This document shows positions 1 through 6,616 of a stretch of 15,870 bases of DNA, piece by piece. Source of the DNA: T1Sed10-7 sp046483565 (GTDB taxonomy: Bacteria; Actinomycetota; Nitriliruptoria; Nitriliruptorales; Nitriliruptoraceae). The translations under genes were made by a program, and so were the position numbers. Below the pieces are notes generated by a model. It did no database searches, was not told the origin of the DNA, and saw nothing but the letters and a program-made list of their open reading frames with translations. Position 1 is the stretch's first letter; the number at the start of each line of letters is the position of its first letter. The stretch is taken from NCBI GenBank assembly GCA_046483565.1, contig JAWOCZ010000228.1, forward strand, positions 1 through 15,870. The letters are read 5' to 3'.

Positions 1-287
1 TGGTGGGCAGCCGGCCACGACACCTGCCGACCCCGACCGCGGTCGCAGCGGCGAGCCTGGTCGGTGGGATGCAGCGCCGGTTCGGTCGCAGCAACGAGCT
101 CGGCGCCGCCTCGATGCGCCTGCTGGCACGCACCGGCAGCTACCGGATCGAGCACGCCAGGCAGGTGCTCGGCTTCGAGCCGGCCATCGACCTGGACACC
201 GGGATGGCCGACGTCCGTCGTTGGGCCGCGGCGCAGGGCCTGCTCGGGCCACAGCGTCGGACCGCCGCCACCGTGGCCGGGAGGTGA
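1..287 (+). CDS. NAD-dependent epimerase/dehydratase family protein, C-terminal part (5' truncated by window edge)
   Basis: The reading frame is open to the left edge and ends at the TGA at 285-287, so only about 94 C-terminal residues are visible. They end in the pattern seen at the C terminus of extended short-chain dehydrogenases (sugar-nucleotide epimerase/dehydratase type): a tyrosine-containing segment SYRIEHARQVLGFEP, a short acidic loop, then a helix DLDTGMADVRRWAAAQGLL. This resembles the familiar 'A+ LGw+P ... l+eGm+ +v+Wy' ending. The Rossmann fold and the YxxxK active site would lie upstream, outside the window, so the substrate cannot be named. The stop is 2 nt before the ATG of the alcohol dehydrogenase gene, which implies cotranscription. 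A GTG at position 3 is in frame but would leave a fragment too short to fold as an SDR. The family call is moderately firm; the function is open. Confidence 0.65.
   Translation, partial: VGSRPRHLPTPTAVAAASLVGGMQRRFGRSNELGAASMRLLARTGSYRIEHARQVLGFEPAIDLDTGMADVRRWAAAQGLLGPQRRTAATVAGR
279..284 (+). promoter_or_regulatory. Ribosome binding site of the alcohol dehydrogenase gene
   Basis: GGGAGG sits 5 nt before the ATG at 290, inside the last codons of the upstream SDR gene. It fixes the start at 290 rather than an upstream in-frame codon and indicates translational coupling. Confidence 0.6.
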
Positions 288-289
288 CC

Positions 290-1561
290 ATGCGAGCGGT
301 CATCGCCGAGACCACCGTGCCCCGCTACCTGTGGACCACGGCCGCCGGACGTCTGCGGTCCGATGCCGGCTGGCGGCGGGGTGGGCTGTTCCGCTTCGAG
401 CAGGAACTGCCCGCCCCTGAGCTCCCCGGGCCGCACTGGGTGCGGCTGCGCCCCGAGCTCGCCGGCATCTGCGGCAGCGACGTCGGTCTGGCCCATGCCC
501 GTATCTCCCTGGTGCTCAGCGCCTTCTACACCGCGGCCCGCGTGATCCCGGGCCACGAGGTCGTGGCCGTGGTCGAGGAGGTCGGGACGGGGGTCGACGA
601 CCTGGCGGTGGGGAGCCGGGTCGCCCTGGATCCGGTGCTGTCCTGCGTGCACCGCGGCTTCGACCCCGTCTGTGGCACCTGCCACCGTGGGCTGCCGCAC
701 GCCTGTGAGCGCTTCGACCTACCGGGGGAGACCGGGTGCGCCGCGCCGACCCAGGGCTTCGACCTGGCGGTGGGTGGCGGGTTCGGCCAGCAGCTCGTCG
801 CGCACCGCTCGCAGTGCCTGGAGGTCGGGGAGCTGTCCTCGGTGCGGGCCGTGCTGACCGAGCCCCTGGCGGTAGCGCTGCACGCGGCGCTGCGCTGGGA
901 GCGGGACGGGGACCGGGTCGTGGTGATCGGACCCGGCACGATCGGTCTGCTGCTGACCGCCGCCCTGCGCCGGCTGTACCCGGACCTCGACGTGGCCGTG
1001 GTCTCGCCCGGCAGCTTCGGTGCCGCCCGCGCGCGATCGGTCGGTGCGAGCCGGGTGCTACCCACGGGCCCGGCCGCGGTGCACGCGCTGGCCGAACAGG
1101 ACGGCGGACGGGTACTCACGGCCAAACGCACGCCGCTGCCACTGCTCGAGCGCGGTGTCGCCGCGGTGTTCGACTGCGTCGGCTACCCGGACACGATCGA
1201 CCTCGGCCTCCACCTGCTGCGTCCCGGCGGCACGCTCGTGCTCGCCGGCGCGGCCCGGCAGCAGTCCGTCGACTGGTCGCTGGTGTGGAACCGGGAGCTG
1301 ACGGTGCGTGGGACGATCAACGGCGGTCCCGAGCCGTCCCTGGACGGCCGCCGCTCCGCCGAGCACGCCGTCGAGTGGCTCCACGATCCCGCCTTCCCGG
1401 CCGACGCGCTGGTGACGCACCTCGCGCCCCTCGAGCGGTGGCAGGACGCGATGGTGGCGGCCTCGGCGGGACCCCGGGCCCGGGCGGGCAAGGTGGTACT
1501 GCGACCCGACCCCGACCTGCCCCTGGTCGGCGCCGTCCGTGCCCGTCGACCGCGCGCCTGA
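290..1561 (+). CDS. Zinc-binding medium-chain alcohol dehydrogenase family protein
   Basis: This is a 423-residue MDR-superfamily oxidoreductase expected to oxidise an alcohol or polyol with NAD(P). The GroES-like catalytic domain carries the catalytic-zinc motif GICGSD (Cys61) and GHE (His89, Glu90). The structural zinc lobe has Cys119, Cys128, Cys131 and Cys139. A Rossmann nucleotide-binding segment follows, with VIGPGTIG at about 212-219. The EP pair at 191-192 is also typical. The spacing between the first two lobe cysteines is eight residues instead of the usual two, so the lobe contains an insertion. The ATG at 290 is chosen because GGGAGG lies at 279-284 and the preceding gene stops at 287; the frame is open further upstream (to 221), but that would overlap the SDR gene. 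Pairing with an SDR epimerase suggests sugar, polyol or cell-envelope metabolism, but nothing here fixes the substrate. The gene converges on recO with an 11-nt gap. Confidence 0.88.
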   Translation: MRAVIAETTVPRYLWTTAAGRLRSDAGWRRGGLFRFEQELPAPELPGPHWVRLRPELAGICGSDVGLAHARISLVLSAFYTAARVIPGHEVVAVVEEVGTGVDDLAVGSRVALDPVLSCVHRGFDPVCGTCHRGLPHACERFDLPGETGCAAPTQGFDLAVGGGFGQQLVAHRSQCLEVGELSSVRAVLTEPLAVALHAALRWERDGDRVVVIGPGTIGLLLTAALRRLYPDLDVAVVSPGSFGAARARSVGASRVLPTGPAAVHALAEQDGGRVLTAKRTPLPLLERGVAAVFDCVGYPDTIDLGLHLLRPGGTLVLAGAARQQSVDWSLVWNRELTVRGTINGGPEPSLDGRRSAEHAVEWLHDPAFPADALVTHLAPLERWQDAMVAASAGPRARAGKVVLRPDPDLPLVGAVRARRPRA

Positions 1562-1568
1562 AGCGCGC
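1552..1568. terminator. Possible bidirectional hairpin between convergent genes
   Basis: GCGCGC, CTGAA, GCGCGC forms a perfect 6-bp GC stem with a 5-nt loop. It spans the stop codon of the alcohol dehydrogenase gene (1559-1561) and lies 4 nt past the recO stop. It is placed where a shared terminator would be expected, but neither strand shows a following T-run, so intrinsic termination is uncertain. Confidence 0.33.
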
Positions 1569-1572
1569 TGGT

Positions 1573-2310
1573 TCAGGGACGTGGGACCGCCGGATAGGCC
1601 CGCAGCCGCCGGTCGAGGTGGTGCTCCGCGAACGCCTGGGCGTAGGAGGCGGCCGTGGCCCGCGCAGCGGGCTGCTCACGAGCCAGGGCCGGCAGCGCCG
1701 ACCACTCCCCCGAACGCGCCAGCAGCGCGACCGCGTCGATGACGGTGCGGTCCACGGCACGGGTGCCGGTCGGGGCACAGTCGGCGCACAGCGCTCCACC
1801 GGCCTTCACGCTCAGGAACACGTGCTGGCCGGGGGTGCGGCACACGGCACAGGCGTCGGTGAAGACGTGGAAGCCGACGATCGAGGCGACGCGCAGCAGG
1901 AACGCGTCCACGAAGATGGCGGGATCGGCGGGCTCGGCGTCCAGGGCCTGGAGACCGGCCCGCAGCAGCAGGAACACCCCGTTGTCACGCTCGCCCTCCT
2001 GGGCGACGTGATCGACGACCTCGGCCATCACCGACGCCGCCGCCGACGCCCCGTGGTCGGTGCGGATACGGGCGTGGGGGGCGATCAGCTCCGCCTGGGT
2101 GATCTGATCGAGGTTGCGACCCTCGTACAGCTGCAGATCGACGTGGCTGAAGGCCTCGAGCCGGCCGCCGAAGCGGCTGCCGGGCCGCCGTATCCCCCTC
2201 GCGACCGCCCGGACCTTGCCCCGACCCTGGGTCAACAGGTGGAGGATGCGGTCGGTCTCCCCGAGCTTGTAGGTCCGCAGCACGATGCCCTGATCGCGGT
2301 AGTTCGCCAT
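1573..2310 (-). CDS. recO: DNA repair protein RecO
   Basis: This 245-residue protein begins MANYRDQGIVLRTYKLGETD, the hallmark N-terminal OB-fold opening of RecO. A basic stretch GKVRAVARGIRR follows at about 31-42. The C-terminal helical part contains a four-cysteine zinc site (Cys154, Cys157, Cys175, Cys178; CxxC-x17-CxxC), as in zinc-bearing RecO proteins. RecO binds and anneals single-stranded DNA and, with RecR, loads RecA onto SSB-coated DNA in RecF-pathway recombinational repair; it acts in the cytoplasm. The ATG at 2310 is chosen because the family's conserved N terminus starts there; the frame continues upstream to 2445 only as non-homologous sequence overlapping the preceding gene. 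A GGGGGAG-type purine run precedes the start. The gene lies 31 nt after the kinase-like gene and is probably the last gene of that operon. Confidence 0.95.
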   Translation of the reverse strand: MANYRDQGIVLRTYKLGETDRILHLLTQGRGKVRAVARGIRRPGSRFGGRLEAFSHVDLQLYEGRNLDQITQAELIAPHARIRTDHGASAAASVMAEVVDHVAQEGERDNGVFLLLRAGLQALDAEPADPAIFVDAFLLRVASIVGFHVFTDACAVCRTPGQHVFLSVKAGGALCADCAPTGTRAVDRTVIDAVALLARSGEWSALPALAREQPAARATAASYAQAFAEHHLDRRLRAYPAVPRP

Positions 2311-2341
2311 CAGCGCCCCCACTCCCCCGCACGGTGCCGGC

Positions 2342-3124
2342 TCACAGCAGCGGCCAGGGGTACGGGTGCGGGACGGTGGGCTGCGGGTAGGTGCCCCGCG
2401 CCAGCAGGTCGACGCAGCGCCCCTCGAGCGCCGCGACCTCGTCACCGGTCAGCAGCGTCCGCAGGCGGGCGCCCAGGTCACCGGCCAGTCGCTCGCGCAA
2501 CCGGTCGACGTCGGCCAGGAGGCGAGGTGGCACGTCCTGGCCGGCCAGCTCCCAGGCGACGGTCCGCAGCTTCGGCCCGGTGTGGAAGCTCACCCCGTGG
2601 TCGATCAGCCACACCCGGCCCGGGGTCCCCGGCACGAACAGCACGTGGCCGGCCTTGCGATCGGCGTTCTCGATGAGGGCGTCGAAGACGACCATGGCCT
2701 CGAGCTGGGCGACCACCGCGGGGTCGCCGCCCTCGAGCAGCGTGAAGTAGTGCTCCTCCACGTCGTGGGCGACGTAGCCCTGCAGGGAGCCGGCACCGAA
2801 GGGGGCCTCGACCCGCAGGACGGTGGTCGGGACCTGCTCCCAGCCGAGCGCGAGCGACACCTCGTGGGCGGCGACCTCACGGCGGTGCAGCGTCCCGGCG
2901 GGGAAGTCCCACAGCGGCCGCTCCCCGCGTTGCGGCTTGTAGACCGCCAGATCGTCCGGATCGAGGTCGTCGAGCTCCGGGGCACGCCCGAGCGCCCCCT
3001 CGAGCTGTTCGAGCGACCGCTGGTCCCGGTCGGTGAGACGGACGAGCAGGGTCGCGTTGGACGCGTCGGCGAACCGACCCACGACCTCGACCGGGGCCGA
3101 CCGCAGCCGGTCCGCCGGCGTCAT
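2342..3124 (-). CDS. SCO1664-family (TIGR03843-like) PI3/4-kinase-like protein
   Basis: This 260-residue protein matches the actinobacterial SCO1664/TIGR03843 family, a conserved family of unknown function distantly related to phosphatidylinositol 3/4-kinases. The kinase-like landmarks are visible: AVYKPQRGERPLWDFP with a candidate ATP-contacting Lys63; a catalytic-loop-like ENADRKAGH (Asp155, Arg156); and LIDHGVSF with Asp175-His-Gly in the place of the metal-binding DxG. Phosphotransfer to a small molecule or protein is therefore a reasonable inference, but no substrate is known. The ATG at 3124 is used. An in-frame GTG at 3136, 2 nt after the DUF3090 stop, is a nearly equal alternative; neither has a convincing Shine-Dalgarno, so translation is probably coupled to the gene before it. 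It is the third gene of the histidine phosphatase, DUF3090, kinase-like trio and is followed by recO. Confidence 0.85.
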   Translation of the reverse strand: MTPADRLRSAPVEVVGRFADASNATLLVRLTDRDQRSLEQLEGALGRAPELDDLDPDDLAVYKPQRGERPLWDFPAGTLHRREVAAHEVSLALGWEQVPTTVLRVEAPFGAGSLQGYVAHDVEEHYFTLLEGGDPAVVAQLEAMVVFDALIENADRKAGHVLFVPGTPGRVWLIDHGVSFHTGPKLRTVAWELAGQDVPPRLLADVDRLRERLAGDLGARLRTLLTGDEVAALEGRCVDLLARGTYPQPTVPHPYPWPLL

Positions 3125-3138
3125 CGATGCGGTCACGG

Positions 3139-3651
3139 TCAGCGCGTCAGCTTGCCGTGGCCGTTGGTCGCCGGACAGACGTGCTCGCCATCGGCCGCCG
3201 TGGGGCGTCCGCACAGCTCACAGGTCGGCCGGCCCTGCTCCACCACCTCGTCAGCGTGGGAGGCCAGCCGCCGGGCCAGGTCACGGTCCAGCCACAGCCG
3301 TGCCTCACGCGGCTCGGGCCCACCGTCCTCGGCCACCAGTTCGGTCAGTTCGAGCAGGAACCGATCCTGCTCCCGGTCGAGGCCGAGCGAGAGCTCCCCG
3401 ACCCGCCACCGGGCATCGAGCGGCACCCGCAGCGCCATCGCGGTGCGATCCCAGTCGGTGGCCGCAGCGTCGTCGACGCGGGCGAGCAGCTGGACCAGCA
3501 GCTCGCCGATGCCGCGGGCCTGACCCTTCTCGAGGACGAACTCGACCCGCTGGCTGTCGTCCTCGGCCTGGAGGAAGAAGGTCCGTGCCCCGGGGACGCC
3601 GGTGAACCCGACGGTCACGTGGTGGGGCGCGGTGAGCTCCACGTCGATCAT
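3139..3651 (-). CDS. DUF3090 family protein with C-terminal zinc ribbon
   Basis: This 170-residue protein contains the family's N-terminal signature GxPGARTFFLQAE at about 18-30, followed by FVLEK and a basic/acidic helical region. It ends with a zinc-ribbon-like segment at residues 144-160 (CELC ... GEHVCP: Cys144, Cys147, His157, Cys159). DUF3090/TIGR03847 proteins are almost confined to Actinobacteria and have no known biochemical role. The start is the ATG at 3651, which overlaps the phosphatase stop by 4 nt (ATGA) and has AAGGGA at 3658-3663 with a 6-nt spacer. The frame is open further upstream but lacks the family sequence there. Tight coupling to a kinase-like gene downstream and a phosphomutase-like gene upstream suggests that the three products act together, perhaps with DUF3090 as an adaptor. 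That role is inference. Confidence 0.88.
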   Translation of the reverse strand: MIDVELTAPHHVTVGFTGVPGARTFFLQAEDDSQRVEFVLEKGQARGIGELLVQLLARVDDAAATDWDRTAMALRVPLDARWRVGELSLGLDREQDRFLLELTELVAEDGGPEPREARLWLDRDLARRLASHADEVVEQGRPTCELCGRPTAADGEHVCPATNGHGKLTR

Positions 3652-4292
3652 GTGTCGTCCCTTGCTGGCAGCGGCGGTCCGGCGAGGCCGGTGTCGTTGA
3701 TCGTGAGCAGCGCCGGGGCGGCCCCGGCGGGCAGCGCGAGCACCGTGATCGACGCGGGGGAGATCACCAACCGCTGGAAGGCGTCGAGCGGCATGGCGAG
3801 GTGGTGGGCGACGACGGCCTTGATGACATCGGCGTGCGAGACGCACACGATCACCTCACCGGGATGCTCGCCGGCCAGCGACTCGGTGGCCTCCACGGCA
3901 CGCGACTGTGCCCCGCGGATCGACCCGCCGCCGGGGAAGGTCACCCGTGAGGGCGTCGTCTGGATCACCGCCCACAGCTTGCGCCGGCGCAGCTGCCCGA
4001 GCGGCCGGTCGGTCCACTCGCCGTAGTCGACCTCGCCCAGCCCGCGCCGGGTCCGGACCTTCAGGCCGTGAGGCCGGGCGACGATCCTGGCCGTGTCCTG
4101 CGTGCGCTCCAACGGTGAGCTGTAGACCGCCGTGATCCGTGCGCCGGCGAGCCGCTCGGCGGTCGCCCGCGCCTGCGCCTCGCCGGCCTCGTCGAGGTGC
4201 ACACCTGCCGTCCAGCCACCCAGCCGCTTGCCGGTGGCGGCGGTGGTGGCGTGTCGCACGAGCACGATCGTCGCGCCCTGGTCGCTGGCCAC
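3648..4292 (-). CDS. Histidine phosphatase family protein (MSMEG_4193/TIGR03848-like probable phosphomutase)
   Basis: This 214-residue protein of the phosphoglycerate mutase/histidine phosphatase superfamily would work through a phosphohistidine intermediate. The catalytic motif is LVRHATT (Arg13, His14). Further active-site elements are SSPLERTQDTA (Arg63), GEVDYGEW (Glu87) and the second histidine in VCVSHAD (His153). The residue after the catalytic His is Ala rather than the usual Gly. Length and context match the MSMEG_4193 family, described as part of a three-gene actinobacterial set with a probable kinase and DUF3090. The GTG start at 4292 is supported by AGGAGG at 4297-4302. The gene overlaps the next by ATGA and heads the operon, after a 180-nt intergenic region. 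Whether it is a mutase or a simple phosphatase cannot be read from the sequence. Confidence 0.88.
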   Translation of the reverse strand: MASDQGATIVLVRHATTAATGKRLGGWTAGVHLDEAGEAQARATAERLAGARITAVYSSPLERTQDTARIVARPHGLKVRTRRGLGEVDYGEWTDRPLGQLRRRKLWAVIQTTPSRVTFPGGGSIRGAQSRAVEATESLAGEHPGEVIVCVSHADVIKAVVAHHLAMPLDAFQRLVISPASITVLALPAGAAPALLTINDTGLAGPPLPARDDT

Positions 4293-4296
4293 ACTG

Positions 4297-4302
4297 CCTC
4301 CT
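4297..4302 (-). promoter_or_regulatory. Strong ribosome binding site for the histidine phosphatase gene
   Basis: A perfect AGGAGG on the minus strand lies 4 nt before the GTG at 4292. It decides that start and marks the phosphatase as the leading, well-translated gene of the trio. Confidence 0.65.
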
Positions 4303-4334
4303 CGGGGAGCGGCGCGGGGACACCCGCGTGGGGG

Positions 4335-4362
4335 AACCTAGCGAGGTCGCGGGGTGATCCAC
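4335..4362 (-). promoter_or_regulatory. Weak candidate promoter for the phosphatase-DUF3090-kinase-recO operon
   Basis: On the minus strand, TAGGTT at 4340-4335 fits the TAnnnT form of an actinobacterial -10 box. It is preceded at 16 nt by GTGGAT (4362-4357), a poor -35. The implied leader is about 35 nt. The position is sensible, between the trio and the preceding racemase operon, but the match is weak. Confidence 0.2.
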
Positions 4363-4419
4363 CGCGGCCGGTGGTACGACCTCTGGCCACCCGACCCCTG
4401 GACCCCCGCTGGCCACCCA

Positions 4420-4467
4420 GTGTGCCGGCCCCGACCGTGAGCCGCTGCCGTGGCGTGCCGGCCACAC
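4420..4467 (-). terminator. Possible stem-loop downstream of the racemase operon
   Basis: GTGTGCCGGC at 4420-4429 can pair with GCCGGCCACAC at 4457-4467, giving about 10 bp with one bulged base and a loop of roughly 27 nt. It begins 5 nt past the racemase stop on the minus strand. No T-run follows and the loop is long, so it may instead be a processing or stability element. Confidence 0.28.
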
Positions 4468-4472
4468 CCTGC

Positions 4473-5174
4473 TCAGCCGGTGTCCTCCCCCAGCACCCAG
4501 GCCGCCGCCTGCGCCGCGTGCAGGCTCGTCGTCGGGTAGTACGCCACCGGGACGTCCTCGGGACCGAGCAGGAGCTCGATCTCCGTGCATCCGGCGATCA
4601 CCCCCTGGACACCATCCTGGACGAGGCGGTCGACGATGGCACGGTAGGCGGCACGGCTGTCCGTGGTCAGGCGGCCGTGGATCAGCTCCTCGTAGATGAC
4701 CCGGTGCACGGTGGCGCGATCGTCCGCGTCGGGGAGCACGACCTCGAGCCCTCGGGCGCTGAGGCGGTCGCGGTAGAAGTCGTCCTCCATCGTGAACCGC
4801 GTCCCGAGCAACCCCACGCGCACACCGCCGTCGGCCACGATGGCCGCCGCCGTCGCATCGGCGATGTGCAGCAGCGGGATCGACACCTCGGCCTCGATGG
4901 CCTCCGCCACCCGGTGCATCGTGTTGGTGCACAGCATGAGACCCTCCGCGCCGGCGAGCTCGAGCCGACGCGCCGCGTCGGCCAGGAGCGCACCGGCAGC
5001 GTCCCACCGCGCCGATGCCTGCAGCGCCTCCACCTCGGCGAAGTCGAAGGACCAGACGATCAGGGGTGCGGAGTGGGTGCCCCCGAGCCGTTCGGCCACC
5101 GCGGTGTTGATCGCCCGGTAGGCCTCCACGGTCGAGGGCCAGGCCATCCCGCCGAGCAGCCCCAGGGTCCGCAT
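4473..5174 (-). CDS. Aspartate/glutamate racemase family protein
   Basis: This 233-residue, PLP-independent amino-acid racemase uses two cysteines as acid/base pair. The N terminus TLGLLGGMAWPST matches the family opening. The catalytic cysteines are Cys82 in MLCTNTMH and Cys196 in IAGCTEIELLL, each in its standard context. LLGTRFTMEDDFYRDRL at about 122-138 and the C-terminal LHA motif also match, and the length is normal. It should be a cytoplasmic enzyme interconverting L- and D-aspartate, glutamate or a related amino acid; broad-specificity YgeA-type activity is possible. The ATG at 5174 overlaps the RDD gene's stop by one base (TGATG) and has GAGGC upstream; a GTG at 5177 is a close alternative. 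It is the last gene of its operon, and a link to cell-wall D-amino acids is only inferred. Confidence 0.9.
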   Translation of the reverse strand: MRTLGLLGGMAWPSTVEAYRAINTAVAERLGGTHSAPLIVWSFDFAEVEALQASARWDAAGALLADAARRLELAGAEGLMLCTNTMHRVAEAIEAEVSIPLLHIADATAAAIVADGGVRVGLLGTRFTMEDDFYRDRLSARGLEVVLPDADDRATVHRVIYEELIHGRLTTDSRAAYRAIVDRLVQDGVQGVIAGCTEIELLLGPEDVPVAYYPTTSLHAAQAAAWVLGEDTG

Positions 5175-6610
5175 CACGGCGCCTCGGCGGTCGCGCCGGC
5201 ATCCTGCGGTGCGGCCCCGTGCTCCGCGAGCCACCGGCTGATCGGGGACGGCAGCTCGGCGGGGCGGCCACCCCAGTCGTAGACCACCGCCGCGCCGGAG
5301 ACGAGGTCGTGCAGGGCCCGACGCTCCCGGTCGATCAGCACCGGCAGCATGCCGACGCCGAACAGCCCCAGGCTCAGCGGGAGGATCGCCGCGCGCAGCA
5401 GGGACCGGCCGGCACGTATCGGCGTCCCGTCCCGGTTCACGACCTTCAGTCCGACCAGGGCCATGACCGGGGTGCGGCCGGCGACGCTGACGGTGGCCCA
5501 CCACCACAGCAGGTACCAGAGCACCACAGCCACCGCCCAGAGGGGGCCGGAGCGCTGGGTGGTGTCGAAGCTGACCCCGACGACCACCGACAGCAGCCAT
5601 GACACCGTCACGGCGGTGGCGGTGAACGTCGCCGCGGAGGCGACCAGATCGCCGGCCACGGCGATGAGGCGGCTGGCCGGTCCGGCGTAGTAGCCGCTCA
5701 CCTCGATGCGCGCCTCGGTCCGTGACCGCGAGAGCTGCGGATCCTGCACCTGACCCGGCCGGTTGGTCAGCAGCCGCGGCGGTCCCGGTGCCAGCGCGGC
5801 CAGGTCACGGCGCAGCAACCGCTGCAGCACACGGAGCAGCCCGGCGTCGACGGCGACCAGCTGCCGGCGGGTGAGATCGAGAGCGGAGTTCGCCGCCTGG
5901 CCCGTGCTCTCGGTGATCAGCTCGGGGATCCCCGCACGCCGGGTCAGGGCCTCGATGTCGACCGTCTCCAACGTGGCGTCGAGGTCGATGCGGGCGACCA
6001 GCGCGTCCAGATCCACCCTCGCCAGGATCGCGTCGAGGTCCACCCGGGCGACCAGCGCGTCCAGATCCACCGTCGACAGGATCGCATCGAGGTCCACCCG
6101 GGCGACCAGCGCGTCCAGATCCACCGTCGACAGGATCGCATCGAGATCCACCCGGGCGACCAGCGCGTCGACATCGACCGCGGCCAGGAGCGCATCGACG
6201 TCCGCACGTCCCAGGAGCCGGTCCACCTCCACCCGGTCCAGGAGCCGGTCGGGATCGACCCGGTCGAGCAGCCGGTCCACCTCCACCCGGTCCAGGAGCC
6301 GGTCGGGATCGACCCGGTCGAGCAGCCGGTCCACCTCCACCCGGTCCAGCAACCGGTCGGGATCGACCCGGTCGAGCAGCCGGTCGGGATCGACCCGGTC
6401 CAGCAGCGCGTTCACGTCCACCCGCGCCAGCACACCGTCGACGTCGACGCGCTGGACGACCGCATCGACGTCGAGCTCCTCGATCACCCGGTTGCTGACC
6501 GAGCCAGTGAGACTGCTGAGCCGCAGACGACCGGTGCGGTTGGCACCCGGCTCCCTGGCCTGCGCCGTCAAGAGGATCGCCACGAGCAGCAGCGGGGCAC
6601 CGGGCGCCAC
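5174..6610 (-). CDS. RDD family membrane protein with N-terminal nonapeptide-repeat domain
   Basis: This 478-residue protein has four parts. Residues 1-44 include a short hydrophobic stretch (PLLLVAILLTA). Residues 45-224 are about 20 tandem nonapeptides of form xVDxDxLLx. The conserved junction IPELITESTG (228-237) is followed by a basic helix. From about 306 comes an RDD domain with Arg314, Asp321, several membrane helices (about 322-346, 357-376, 404-426) and the closing motif IDRERRALHDLVSG with Asp435. Proteins of this architecture occur in other actinobacteria; RDD proteins are membrane proteins, some implicated in transport, and the repeat function is unknown. The GTG at 6610 is chosen because AAGGGAG at 6617-6623 precedes it and homology stops there; the frame continues upstream to 7600 only as a shadow over neighbouring genes. 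The gene sits between an ATP-binding protein gene and the overlapping racemase gene. Confidence 0.85.
   Translation of the reverse strand: MAPGAPLLLVAILLTAQAREPGANRTGRLRLSSLTGSVSNRVIEELDVDAVVQRVDVDGVLARVDVNALLDRVDPDRLLDRVDPDRLLDRVEVDRLLDRVDPDRLLDRVEVDRLLDRVDPDRLLDRVEVDRLLGRADVDALLAAVDVDALVARVDLDAILSTVDLDALVARVDLDAILSTVDLDALVARVDLDAILARVDLDALVARIDLDATLETVDIEALTRRAGIPELITESTGQAANSALDLTRRQLVAVDAGLLRVLQRLLRRDLAALAPGPPRLLTNRPGQVQDPQLSRSRTEARIEVSGYYAGPASRLIAVAGDLVASAATFTATAVTVSWLLSVVVGVSFDTTQRSGPLWAVAVVLWYLLWWWATVSVAGRTPVMALVGLKVVNRDGTPIRAGRSLLRAAILPLSLGLFGVGMLPVLIDRERRALHDLVSGAAVVYDWGGRPAELPSPISRWLAEHGAAPQDAGATAEAP
5939..6478 (-). repeat. About 20 tandem 27-nt coding repeats (nonapeptide xVDxDxLLx)
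   Basis: Twenty contiguous nine-residue units occupy residues 45-224 of the RDD protein. They fall into blocks: alternating RVDPDRLLD and RVEVDRLLD near the N-terminal side, then alternating RVDLDAILS and TVDLDALVA. At DNA level they build 54-nt higher-order units. The copies 6218-6271 and 6272-6325 appear identical, and 6326-6379 differs at only a few bases. The copies 6051-6104 and 6105-6158 are also nearly identical. Such near-identity in third positions suggests recent duplication or gene conversion. The frame is kept throughout. Confidence 0.93.
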
Positions 6611-6616
6611 GTCCGT

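Noticed and set aside
736..2676. Plus-strand open frame of 646 codons across the alcohol dehydrogenase gene, recO and the kinase-like gene
   Set aside because: It overlaps three genes with strong family evidence, and its translation is Arg/Gly/Pro-rich without domains.
5939..6478. Possible CRISPR array or minisatellite
   Set aside because: The 27/54-nt units are contiguous with no unique spacers and keep an open reading frame with protein-level periodicity, so they are coding tandem repeats.
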